A stretch of DNA of 64,000 nucleotides from Ruegeria arenilitoris (GTDB lineage: Bacteria > Pseudomonadota > Alphaproteobacteria > Rhodobacterales > Rhodobacteraceae): positions 62,001-126,000 of the forward strand of contig NZ_WPYP01000012.1 of the NCBI RefSeq assembly GCF_013030985.1, given 5' to 3'. Made by a program: the position numbers and the translations under genes. Each line of letters opens with the position of its first letter. The stretch's first letter is position 1. Positions 1 through 8,250 of the stretch are shown here, in pieces. The notes beneath the pieces are model-generated. The model searched no databases, had not been told where the DNA came from, and worked only from the letters and a program-made list of their open reading frames with translations.

Positions 1-880
1 TCAAGCGCGCCAACGCACCATCTTTATCGCGGAACGGTCGATGTTGCAGGAAATAGGAATAGTCTCGGTCGGAAGTGCTCGGCCCAAGCCGAAGGATTTC
101 GCCCTTCGCAAGCGCTTGATCGACAAGACCATGCCAGCCCAAGCCCACCCCTTCTCCGCGCCGGACGGATTGCAGCAGAAAAGGATAGGCGTCGAATTCG
201 GGGCCCCGGTCAAAGGGCGGCACCTGCAGGCCCATACGTTCGAACCATCCCTGCCAGGTCAGAAAGCCGGACTCTCTGACATCGAAATGCAGGAAAAGTG
301 ATGGAGGCAGCTGAGAGATATTGTCCTTTGCTTCCGGGTGTGCGGCCAGAAAATCGGGGCTGCAGATGGGGAACACTTCGGATTTGATCAACGGAATGAA
401 GGGCCGGTCCCGCAATCCAGCGGTGTCCCAAACCACGGCGGCGTCCAACCGGCTCAGGTCGATGTCACCCAGCTGGTCGGTGGTGACGACCCGCACTTTC
501 GATCCGCCCAGATGCTCGCGAAGGTCCGAGAATCGTGGCATCAGCCATTGGTCAGCAAAACCGAACGAGCAGGCCAGCGTCACCTCCTGCCGGTCAGTGG
601 GCGCCGAAATTTCAGCCCAGACCTGATCCAGATGGCCAAATCCCAATGCCACGGCATCGGCCAGCCGCACAGCGGCGGCAGAGGGTACGATCTGGTTGTT
701 GTTGCGTTCGAACAGCACCTGCCCCAACCGACTTTCAAGTGTTGAAATATGCCGCGAAACAGCAGGTTGGCTCAGCCCCAGTTCCTCGGCGGCGCGGGAC
801 AGGCTGGCGCGGCGCACCGCGACCTCAAGAACCAGCAAGGCGTTCAGTGAACCAGAGATGGGACGTATCACTCTCTCCAT
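1..880 (-). CDS. LysR-family transcriptional regulator, C-terminus cut by window edge
   Basis: The reading frame starts at the ATG at 878-880 and stays open to base 1, so about 293 residues are visible and the true end lies outside the window. The N-terminus has the LysR winged helix-turn-helix: an ASLSRAAEELGLSQPAVSRH stretch near residues 25-45 followed by a linker helix. The rest looks like a LysR substrate-binding domain (for example DLSRLDAAVVWDTAG). The gene is divergent from the CoA-transferase gene, the usual LysR arrangement, so that gene is the likely target. A perfect 7-bp palindrome overlaps the start codon, which suggests autoregulation. The inducer is unknown. The family call is firm; the target is inferred from position. 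Confidence 0.9.
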   Translation of the reverse strand, partial: MERVIRPISGSLNALLVLEVAVRRASLSRAAEELGLSQPAVSRHISTLESRLGQVLFERNNNQIVPSAAAVRLADAVALGFGHLDQVWAEISAPTDRQEVTLACSFGFADQWLMPRFSDLREHLGGSKVRVVTTDQLGDIDLSRLDAAVVWDTAGLRDRPFIPLIKSEVFPICSPDFLAAHPEAKDNISQLPPSLFLHFDVRESGFLTWQGWFERMGLQVPPFDRGPEFDAYPFLLQSVRRGEGVGLGWHGLVDQALAKGEILRLGPSTSDRDYSYFLQHRPFRDKDGALARL

Positions 881-893
881 AACAATTTGTTAT
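879..893. promoter_or_regulatory. Palindrome in LysR/CoA-transferase divergent region
   Basis: ATAACAA-T-TTGTTAT is a perfect 7-bp inverted repeat around one base and contains the T-N11-A pattern of LysR boxes. It overlaps the ATG of the LysR gene and lies about 100 bp before the CoA-transferase start. It is a good candidate for the autoregulatory site of this LysR protein. Confidence 0.55.
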
Positions 894-991
894 ACGCTGC
901 ATCATGTTTTGACCAGTGTACTTTCGGCAGGTTTGCCTTTCATCTGTCCGTGAATCGCAAGCCCCTAACGAAAAGTCTGTGTGAAACTCTC

Positions 992-3457
992 ATGACCCAT
1001 CGCCCACTGTCCCACATTCGAGTCCTAGATTTCGGGCAATACCTTGCGGCCCCACTTGTTGGCATGATGCTTGCCGACATGGGGGCCGAGGTCATTCGGA
1101 TTGACCCGCCAAACGGCCCTGCCTTTGACGATCCCGCGTTTCGGATGATCTCGCGCGGGAAGAAAACCGTGACACTGGATCTGAAATCGGACCAGGGGCG
1201 CGAGACCGCGATCGAATTGGCCAAACGCGCCGACGTTGTGATCGAGAATTTCCGGCCTGGGGTGATGGATCGCCTTGGGCTGGGGCCGGATGTCCTTCGG
1301 GCGGCGAATGACCAACTGGTCTACCTCTCCATGCCCGGCTTTGCGTCGACCGATACCGAACTGGCCGCGCTGCCCGCATGGGAGGCCGTGATCGCCGCTT
1401 ATACCGGGCAGTTCACGGATATGGGCCTGAACCGGCGGCTGATGGGCATCAACCCATCCTTCACGCCGCTGACGCTGGCCTCGGCCTATGGCGCAAGCTT
1501 CGGGGCCATGGCGGTTCTGTTTGCCCTGAATGCGCGCGAGCGCAATGGCGGGGATCATATCGAGGTCCCTCTGGCCGCCGCGCTGTTGGAAGGCCTGATC
1601 TACAATTGCGAACAGATCGAGGACTACCCAGAGCGCTACAAGTCCCCGCGCGAAGTTGAACTGGACCGGCGCGCCGCCGAAGGCCTGCCGATGAACCTAA
1701 AGTTCGAGGAACTGTCCGAATTCCTCGACCCGTTCTATCGCACATATACCTGTGCCGACGGGCGGGGGTTTTATGTCGTTTCGGGGTCAGTCGCCACGCA
1801 TCCCCGCCGCGTGTTGGAGACGCTGGGTCTCAAGGATCTGGCGGATGAGCTGCCCGATTTCTCGGCCTATCTGGACACCAAGGACTGGCCTGCGGAATGG
1901 TCGATGCGCAACTACCCGGTCGGGGCCTCTGATCGGGCGCGGGTATCCTCGGCGATGAAAGAAGCGTTCCTGACCCGCCCCGCGCATGAATGGGAAGAGC
2001 TGTTCGGCACCGCCAAAGCCCCGGCCACCGCGCAACGGTTCAGCAAGGAATGGTTGGCTGACCCCCATGCTCTGGCCTCGGGTCTGGTCCTGCGGGTCGA
2101 AGATGCCTGCCACGGCGAGATGCGTCAGATGGGCAACGTGGCCTGGTTGTCCGGAGATGAGGCGGCAGCAGGCAAGACCGGTCCGACGGCTGCTGATTTG
2201 GGCGTTTTGCTGGCCGAAGCCCCGCGTGCCAGCGGCACCACAGATAGCGGTGGCGGTTGGCTGGATGGCCTGAAGGTATTGGACCTGACCAATGTCATCG
2301 CGGGGCCGACCATCGGATCAACTTTGGCACGCTTCGGGGCCGAGGTGACGCTGGTGCAGCCGGTTGAGCCCTCGGTCGATCCCTGGAACACGGTCGTTTT
2401 CGGCATTCACGCCCAACGGGGCAAGGAAAGCATCCTGCTGAACCTGCGCAGTGACGAGGGGCAGGAAGTTCTGGCCAAGCTCATTGCCGAAGCCGACGTG
2501 ATCACGATGAACGGCACGGATGAGCAGCGCGATAAGCTGGGACTTACACCGAAACGCCTTAACGAGATCAACCCGCGCCTCATCCTGGTTCAACTGGACG
2601 CGTTCGGCGGGCCGATGCGGGGGCCGAAATCCGACCATCTGGGCTATGATGATCTGGCGCAGGCGGCGACCGGTGTCATGGTGCGTTTTGGTGGCGGCAT
2701 GGACACCCCCGAGGAACACGCGCATTTCGGAACCATCGACGTTCTGACCGGTTTCTGCGCCTGTGTGGCGCTGGGTGGCGCGTTGCTAAGACTGCGGGAG
2801 ACCGGGAAAGGCGGCATTGCACGTGCGTCTCTGGCGGCGGCGGGCAACCTCATTCAGGCGCAGTTCATGTATGACTATGACGGTCGCGAGCCCTTTGACG
2901 AACCTGCGGGCCGCGAGGCACTGGGATGGGGCCCGTTCTACCATTGCTATGAAGCGGCGGATCAGTGGATGTTCTTCGCTGCCCCGACCGAGCAGCACAC
3001 CGCGCTGGCCCGTGTCCCCGATCTTGCCGATCTCGCAGTGGTGCCGCCGGATTGTTTGCATGACGCATTGGCAGAGCGGTTCAGAACACAACCCCTCTCA
3101 TACTGGCAACAGGCGTTCTCCGAGGGTCAGAGCACGGTTGTCCCGCTGGCCTCCCTACATGAAACACGCGACAAGGCGCTGCAGCTTGAAAGCGCGGGTG
3201 ACATCGATCTGTCCGATGCGACCTTCCGCGTTATACGCCACGATCAGCACCCGATGGGGCGCTGGTGCGATCTGGTCGCCCCGAACGCGGTGCGGCCAAA
3301 ATCCGGACAGATCAGCATTCCGGGATCCATGCCAAAATATGGGCAACACACGCGGACCATTCTGGCACGGCTGGGCTATGAGGGCCCGCAGATCGACGAC
3401 CTGCTCGCTGCTGGCGCCGCTGGCACAAGCTGGTCGGAAAAATACCTGCCCGAATAG
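992..3457 (+). CDS. Two-domain class III (CaiB/BaiF) CoA-transferase
   Basis: About 821 residues, roughly twice a single CaiB/BaiF protein, because two CoA-transferase domains are fused. The first opens HIRVLDFGQYLAAPLVGMML; the second begins near residue 425 with DGLKVLDLTNVIAGPTIGS. Family III enzymes move CoA between acids using a catalytic Asp. In the second half that Asp is present (GYDDLAQAATG). At the matching place in the first half there is Glu (AWEAVIAAYTG), so only the second site looks classical. The ATG at 992 was chosen because conserved sequence begins a few residues later; the frame is open further upstream. It is divergent from a LysR gene and ends at a strong hairpin. The CoA donor and acceptor are not evident. 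Confidence 0.88.
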   Translation: MTHRPLSHIRVLDFGQYLAAPLVGMMLADMGAEVIRIDPPNGPAFDDPAFRMISRGKKTVTLDLKSDQGRETAIELAKRADVVIENFRPGVMDRLGLGPDVLRAANDQLVYLSMPGFASTDTELAALPAWEAVIAAYTGQFTDMGLNRRLMGINPSFTPLTLASAYGASFGAMAVLFALNARERNGGDHIEVPLAAALLEGLIYNCEQIEDYPERYKSPREVELDRRAAEGLPMNLKFEELSEFLDPFYRTYTCADGRGFYVVSGSVATHPRRVLETLGLKDLADELPDFSAYLDTKDWPAEWSMRNYPVGASDRARVSSAMKEAFLTRPAHEWEELFGTAKAPATAQRFSKEWLADPHALASGLVLRVEDACHGEMRQMGNVAWLSGDEAAAGKTGPTAADLGVLLAEAPRASGTTDSGGGWLDGLKVLDLTNVIAGPTIGSTLARFGAEVTLVQPVEPSVDPWNTVVFGIHAQRGKESILLNLRSDEGQEVLAKLIAEADVITMNGTDEQRDKLGLTPKRLNEINPRLILVQLDAFGGPMRGPKSDHLGYDDLAQAATGVMVRFGGGMDTPEEHAHFGTIDVLTGFCACVALGGALLRLRETGKGGIARASLAAAGNLIQAQFMYDYDGREPFDEPAGREALGWGPFYHCYEAADQWMFFAAPTEQHTALARVPDLADLAVVPPDCLHDALAERFRTQPLSYWQQAFSEGQSTVVPLASLHETRDKALQLESAGDIDLSDATFRVIRHDQHPMGRWCDLVAPNAVRPKSGQISIPGSMPKYGQHTRTILARLGYEGPQIDDLLAAGAAGTSWSEKYLPE

Positions 3458-3471
3458 TCGGGCTTGAAGCG

Positions 3472-3491
3472 GCGGGTCCATCTGGACCCGC
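3472..3491. terminator. Hairpin between convergent genes
   Basis: GCGGGTCC-ATCT-GGACCCGC is a perfect 8-bp stem with a 4-nt loop. It lies 14 bp after the CoA-transferase stop and 32 bp before the GMC oxidoreductase stop on the other strand. There is no strong T-tract, so it could serve both genes as a bidirectional or Rho-assisted terminator. Confidence 0.55.
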
Positions 3492-3523
3492 TTGCCGATC
3501 AGAAGGCAATACCCGGCAATCGG

Positions 3524-5260
3524 TTATTGGTACGTTGTGCCACCCACAAGGCTGCGTTCTTCGGCAAACAGCGCGCCGGTGTCCCTGCCACTCAAGTCCA
3601 TATCAATTTCCCCCGACCGCTGACGGCTCTGCCAGTCTGCATCCACCATCACCGGCGCCGGATCGGCGGCGGGCAAGCTGGTGCCTTTGATCAGATCAGC
3701 GGCACGTTCCGCCAGCATCAGCGTCGGCACGTTGAGGTCTCCGGCCGTGGCTTGCGGCATGACCGAGGCGTCCACAACGCGCAATCCCTCCATACCATGA
3801 ACACGCATCGTTTGGGGGTCGATGACAGAGTGCGGATCCTCACCCATCCGGCAGGTACCGCAGGGATGATAAGCACTTTCGACCTTGTCCTTGATGAACT
3901 GATCAATCAGCGCGTCGCTGCTGCAATCCGGCCCCGGAGCAAGCTCTTGCCCGGTAAAAGAGGCCAGGGCGGGTTGCTGAAAAATCTCGCGCGTCAGGCG
4001 GACGCAGGCGCGCATCTCATGCCAGTCGTCTTCGTGGCTCATATAATTGAACCGGACGCGGGGCGCGCCCAACGAGTCCGATGCGTTCAGCCGCACCCTG
4101 CCCCGGCTTTTCGACCGTTTCGTACCGACATGCACCTGAAACCCGTGGCCTTTGGCCAGCGATTTCCCGTCATAGGAAATAGCAAGCGGCAGGAAGTGAA
4201 ACTGAATGTCCGGGTAAAGGACTCCGGCGCGGCTACGGATATGGGCACCGGCCTCGAAATGATTGGTGGCCCCCAGACCGTCGCGGCGCAGCAGCCAGCG
4301 CAATCCGATCCGAGCTTTGCCCAAAAGACTCATATGCGGGTAGAGCGATACCGGCTGCGAGCATTCCTGCTGCACGTACAGCTCCAGATGATCCATCAGA
4401 TTGCCGCCAACTTCGGGCAAATCATGGACAACATCGATCCCGGCCTGTTGCAGTTCTCCCCCCGGCCCGATACCCGACCGTTGCAGGATGACGGGGGACA
4501 TGATCGAGCCTGCAGACAAGATCACCTCTGAGGCCCGCGCCTGAACCCGGTGTCCCTTGTGGTCGTATTCAACGCCGACCGCCTTGCGCCCCTCTGTCAG
4601 GATGCGCGTTGTATGGGCGTGGGTCACGACCCGGACGTTACCCCGCGCCATGGCCGGACGCAGATAGGCGACGGCGGCGCTGCATCGCTCACCCCCGCCC
4701 ACATTCATTTCCATCGGGCCAAAGCCTTCGTGCTGAAGGTCGTTCATGTTGGCGCTGCGGGCATATCCGGCCTGAACGCCCGCCTCGATGAACGCCTGAT
4801 ACAGCGGGTTGGTTTCCGACCCCCGGGTCACCTTGGTCGGGCCGCTGCGCCCCCTGTACGCCCCCGCGTCCGAGGCGCTTTCGAGCCGCTTGAAATAGGG
4901 CAACACATTGGCCCAGTTCCATCCCGTGGCCCCGTGATCCGCCCAAAGCTCATAGTCCATCGGGTTGCCGCGTACGTAGCACATGCCATTGATCGAGCTT
5001 GATCCCCCCAGCCCCTTGCCGCGCGGCAAGTTCATGACACGCCCGTCCAGATGCGGCTCGGGTTCGGTCACGAACCCCCAGTTGAACCGTTTGGTGTTCA
5101 TCGGGATCGACAGGGTTGAAGGCATCCGCACGATCATGGCCTTGTCGCTGCCTCCGGCCTCGATCACCAGAATGCGCTTGCGTGTATCTTCGCCCAAGCG
5201 GTTCGCCAGAACGCAACCCGCAGAGCCTGCGCCCACAATGATATAGTCGTAGTGCTCCAT
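3524..5260 (-). CDS. GMC-family FAD oxidoreductase (choline dehydrogenase-like)
   Basis: About 578 residues. The N-terminal FAD-binding motif is DYIIVGAGSAGCVLANRL; the GMC signature PRGKGLGGSSSINGMCYVRG is near residue 80. The C-terminal active-site block has YHPCGTCRMG and GDLNVPTLMLAERAADLI, supplying the catalytic His and the downstream His/Asn-type position. These enzymes oxidise alcohols, classically choline to betaine aldehyde. The ATG at 5260 places the FAD motif at residue 6. It lies 5 bp after the cupin gene, so the two are co-transcribed. The divergent BetI-like regulator suggests a choline-like alcohol, but there is no betaine-aldehyde dehydrogenase or betT here, so calling it betA would be an over-reading. 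Confidence 0.88.
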   Translation of the reverse strand: MEHYDYIIVGAGSAGCVLANRLGEDTRKRILVIEAGGSDKAMIVRMPSTLSIPMNTKRFNWGFVTEPEPHLDGRVMNLPRGKGLGGSSSINGMCYVRGNPMDYELWADHGATGWNWANVLPYFKRLESASDAGAYRGRSGPTKVTRGSETNPLYQAFIEAGVQAGYARSANMNDLQHEGFGPMEMNVGGGERCSAAVAYLRPAMARGNVRVVTHAHTTRILTEGRKAVGVEYDHKGHRVQARASEVILSAGSIMSPVILQRSGIGPGGELQQAGIDVVHDLPEVGGNLMDHLELYVQQECSQPVSLYPHMSLLGKARIGLRWLLRRDGLGATNHFEAGAHIRSRAGVLYPDIQFHFLPLAISYDGKSLAKGHGFQVHVGTKRSKSRGRVRLNASDSLGAPRVRFNYMSHEDDWHEMRACVRLTREIFQQPALASFTGQELAPGPDCSSDALIDQFIKDKVESAYHPCGTCRMGEDPHSVIDPQTMRVHGMEGLRVVDASVMPQATAGDLNVPTLMLAERAADLIKGTSLPAADPAPVMVDADWQSRQRSGEIDMDLSGRDTGALFAEERSLVGGTTYQ

Positions 5261-5265
5261 CCGGT

Positions 5266-5625
5266 TCAGCGGATCATCGCCATGAATTTGACAACAGTTT
5301 CGGGCTGTTTCCACGTACCCGTGAACCCCTTGGGCAGCAGGAACGCTTGGCCGGGCCCGAACCGGTCAGAGCTGCCATCGGGGTAAATCAACTCGACCGT
5401 TCCTGAGATCATGTACATGAACTCGTCATAGGCATAGTCAACAATCTCATCCGTGTAGGGCTCGCATTTCCAGGTGCCGACGCGCACCTCATCCGAGGCG
5501 CGATCGATCACGAGGTTTTCCCATTCCTGCGGCGAGGCCACCTCTGGCGAGCTCATGACCATCTGGCGAGGATCAGCCATCAGGGCATGTGTCCCGGCAT
5601 CGGTCAGGTTGATGGCGCGGATCAT
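5266..5625 (-). CDS. Small cupin-domain protein
   Basis: 119 residues forming a single cupin barrel. The core runs from EFMYMISGTVELIYPDGSS through FGPGQAFLLPKGFTGTW, the order of the two cupin motifs in the ethanolamine/ureidoglycine type of small cupins (DUF861-like). It probably binds a small molecule or metal; no reaction can be assigned. It is the first gene of a two-gene operon with the GMC oxidoreductase, starting about 40 bp from the first TTGAAC palindrome, so it should be directly controlled by the neighbouring TetR/BetI-like protein. The fold call is firm; the role is unknown. Confidence 0.82.
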   Translation of the reverse strand: MIRAINLTDAGTHALMADPRQMVMSSPEVASPQEWENLVIDRASDEVRVGTWKCEPYTDEIVDYAYDEFMYMISGTVELIYPDGSSDRFGPGQAFLLPKGFTGTWKQPETVVKFMAMIR

Positions 5626-5665
5626 TTGGACCTCCGGAATTGTGTTTCGGAACGGCTAACATTGA

Positions 5666-5704
5666 TTGAACAGTGGTTCAACGAAATATTGAACGGCGGT
5701 TCAA
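5666..5704. promoter_or_regulatory. Two tandem TTGAAC-N4-GTTCAA operators
   Basis: Two identical-arm palindromes, TTGAAC-AGTG-GTTCAA at 5666-5681 and TTGAAC-GGCG-GTTCAA at 5689-5704, are 23 bp apart centre to centre. They lie between the divergent cupin-GMC operon and the BetI-like gene. BetI proteins are known to bind TTGA...TTCAA-type palindromes, so this is very likely the operator of the adjacent regulator. Confidence 0.8.
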
Positions 5705-5768
5705 CGATGTCTCTGGCCTTTGCCCCATGCCCCGTCTACTACTGCCTGTAGTCAGGAGATCTCAGCCC

Positions 5769-6365
5769 GTGTCCCGTTTGTCAGACATTGAAATCCGCAA
5801 ACTTCAGATCATTGAAGCCACCATGGACGTTCTGAATGATCAGGGGTTCTGTGCGCTGAAGATCAGGGATGTGGCGAGTCAGGCGGGTGTTTCTGCCGGG
5901 CTGGTCTGCCACTATTACGACACCAAACAGGGGCTGCTGCTGGCGGCAATCCGCCATGCGGTGACGTGCTACGGGGAGCAACTGGACCTGATCGCGGAAC
6001 AGGACATCCCGCCGCGGGACAAGGTGCTGGCGCTGGTGCGCATGGCGCTGGCGCCCGAGCAATCGAACAAACGGCTGTCGTCAGTGTGGCTGACGCTCTA
6101 TTGCCTAGCCGGGTCGGACGCCGAGTATCATCAGGAACTGCTGCGCTATCAGCAGCAGAACCTTGACGTTGTTCGCGCGGCAATCGCGCCGCTTTATTCT
6201 GGTGAAGAGGCCGCGCACATTGCGCGCATGATCGTTGCGCTGATTGACGGAGTATGGCTGCAACATGCAACCCGCGTCGAGCCCGTCGACCTGAAAGCGG
6301 CCCAGAATCTGGTGGCCACCCTGACAGAACAGGCGCTTTCAGCGCACCGCTCAGACGGACCGTAG
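5769..6365 (+). CDS. TetR-family repressor, BetI-like
   Basis: About 198 residues from the GTG at 5769, which is preceded by AGGAG ten bases upstream; this matches the usual BetI length better than the longer upstream frame. The N-terminal helix-turn-helix is ALKIRDVASQAGVSAGLVCH followed by YYDTKQGLL, close to the BetI pattern. The C-terminal half resembles the BetI ligand domain (NKRLSSVWLTLYCLAGSDAEYHQEL). It should repress the divergent cupin-GMC operon through the twin palindromes and probably its own gene. The ligand may be choline-like. It is called BetI-like and not betI because the usual bet genes are absent. Confidence 0.85.
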   Translation: MSRLSDIEIRKLQIIEATMDVLNDQGFCALKIRDVASQAGVSAGLVCHYYDTKQGLLLAAIRHAVTCYGEQLDLIAEQDIPPRDKVLALVRMALAPEQSNKRLSSVWLTLYCLAGSDAEYHQELLRYQQQNLDVVRAAIAPLYSGEEAAHIARMIVALIDGVWLQHATRVEPVDLKAAQNLVATLTEQALSAHRSDGP

Positions 6366-6404
6366 ACTGCCCGCGCGACGCGATCGAAGAACCCGGGCCG
6401 GGAC

Positions 6405-8165
6405 CTACCCGCTAACCGAGGACAACCTCGTCGCGCTACCAACGCTGAGGTCGCTTTGGGCAAGACTTGTCCAAGCATCGTATTGCGACAGGAACACCCG
6501 GCCGTTCAGAACCTCGGGAAAATGTGTGCGGTTCAGCCTGTCCATGACCGGTCCCTTGACCTCGGACAGATGCAGACCAACCCCCATATCGGTCAGCCGG
6601 TGATTTATCGCCTCAAGGCTTTCGAGGGCTGAGAAATCGACCTCGTTCACCGCAGAGAACATCAACACCACGTTTCGAACCGCGCTGCCTTCGGTCACGC
6701 GGCTTTGGATCAATGTCTCCAGAAAACGCGCGTTCACGAAATACAGGCTTTCGTCTACCCGCAGCGTTACCAGTGAAGGCACGGTCTCGACCTCATGGCG
6801 CAGGATGTTCCGGAAGTGCTGGGTTCCGGGGACAAGGCCCACCTCGGCCACATGCGGGCGTGAGGTCTTGTAGAGGTGCAGCAGAACCGAGATCGCCACA
6901 CCGGACGCCACCCCAACCTCGACCCCCAGCCCCAGAGTCAGCAGAATGGTCGCGGTCACGGCGGTAAAATCGGCGCGGGAGTAACCCCAGGTTTTCTTCA
7001 GAATGGACAGGTCCACAAGGCTGAGCACTGCAACGATGATGGTCGCCGCCAGCGTGGCCTTGGGCAGGTAGAAGACCAAAGGCGTCAACGCGACCGCGGC
7101 GATGGCCAGACCGATGGCGGTAAAAGCACCCGCCGCTGGCGTTTCCGCCCCGGCGTCGAAATTGACGACCGAGCGGGCAAACCCGCCGGTGACCGGATAT
7201 CCTCCGGTAAAGGCGGCACCCAGATTTGCGGCCCCAAGACCGATCAATTCCTGATCCGGATCGATGCGCTGGCGTTTCTTGGCGGCCAGAGTTTGCGCGA
7301 CCGAGACGCTTTCGACAAAACCAATGATCGAAATCAGGATTGCCGGAACCGCAAGCGCGCTGATCAGATCCGGGGAAAACCCCGGCAGGGTCAGGGGTGG
7401 CAAGCTTTGGGGGACGCTCCCGACGATCTGCACGCCCTCTGCAGCCAGATCGAGTTGCCAGACGGCAACGGTTGTGGCGACCACCGCTGCGACAGGACCG
7501 GCCTTGGTCAGAATATCGGCCAACACCGGCGGCACCCCCAACCGGTTCAGAAACGGTCTGAGGTTTTTTCGCACCCAGAACAGAAACCCGGTCGCCAGAG
7601 TTCCGATTGCCAGGGTCACCCAATTGACCTCGGGCAGGTGCCGATATACCGAGCCAAGCATTTCCGGCAACGTGTGCCCATGCGCGCTGATCCCCAGAAT
7701 GTGTTTGACCTGGCTGGTCGCGATCAGGATGCCCGAGGCCGTTATGAACCCGGCAATTACCGGATGGCTGAGGAAATTGGCCAGAAACCCTAGGCGCAGA
7801 ACGCCCATGAGTACAAGAAACCCGCCAGACAGGAAAGCCAGCGTCAGCGCCGCAACCGCATAGCCCGCTGTGCCTTGCTCGGCCACCTGCCCAATGGCCG
7901 TTGCCGTCAGAAGTGAAACCACCGCCACGGGCCCAACCGCCAACGCCCGGCTGGTGCCGAAGACTGAATACAGCACGATGGGCACGATGGAAGCGTAAAT
8001 CCCTGCCTCGGGGGGCAAGCCAGCCAGCAAGGCATAGGCCAGCGATTGCGGAATCAGCATGATCGTCACGATTAGTGCCGCAACAAGGTCGTTGGAAAAG
8101 GCGCCGCGCGTATAGGTTCTGCCCCAGTCCAGAACAGGGACGTATTGGCGGAGGTGTTCGATCAT
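6405..8165 (-). CDS. SulP-family anion transporter with STAS domain
   Basis: 586 residues. Residues 1 to about 420 are a SulP membrane domain with many hydrophobic helices; the SulP hallmark VTIMLIPQSLAYALLAGLPP is near residue 35. A cytosolic STAS domain follows from about residue 435 (SLVTLRVDESLYFVNARFLE, then VVLMFSAVNEVDFSALESLE). SulP proteins move sulfate, bicarbonate or other anions, often with Na+ or H+. Placed last in the sulfide-oxidation run, 85 bp after the SQR fusion, it may export sulfate or sulfite or take up a sulfur anion; direction and substrate cannot be read from sequence. Confidence 0.9.
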   Translation of the reverse strand: MIEHLRQYVPVLDWGRTYTRGAFSNDLVAALIVTIMLIPQSLAYALLAGLPPEAGIYASIVPIVLYSVFGTSRALAVGPVAVVSLLTATAIGQVAEQGTAGYAVAALTLAFLSGGFLVLMGVLRLGFLANFLSHPVIAGFITASGILIATSQVKHILGISAHGHTLPEMLGSVYRHLPEVNWVTLAIGTLATGFLFWVRKNLRPFLNRLGVPPVLADILTKAGPVAAVVATTVAVWQLDLAAEGVQIVGSVPQSLPPLTLPGFSPDLISALAVPAILISIIGFVESVSVAQTLAAKKRQRIDPDQELIGLGAANLGAAFTGGYPVTGGFARSVVNFDAGAETPAAGAFTAIGLAIAAVALTPLVFYLPKATLAATIIVAVLSLVDLSILKKTWGYSRADFTAVTATILLTLGLGVEVGVASGVAISVLLHLYKTSRPHVAEVGLVPGTQHFRNILRHEVETVPSLVTLRVDESLYFVNARFLETLIQSRVTEGSAVRNVVLMFSAVNEVDFSALESLEAINHRLTDMGVGLHLSEVKGPVMDRLNRTHFPEVLNGRVFLSQYDAWTSLAQSDLSVGSATRLSSVSG

Positions 8166-8250
8166 CTAGACTTTCCAGCGTTCAGAGCGGGCGGTGCTGT
8201 CGGCACCACCCGCATGTCGTTGCGCACAAAATCGCAGGCAGACCTAATTT

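Noticed and set aside
1-431. Short minus-strand frames inside the LysR gene (ends at 1-213 and 210-431)
   Set aside because: They are other-frame readings of the LysR gene, whose true frame runs off the left edge without a stop.
3464-4531. 355-codon open frame antisense to the GMC oxidoreductase
   Set aside because: The GMC gene has all signatures in the other frame; this is a GC-driven shadow.
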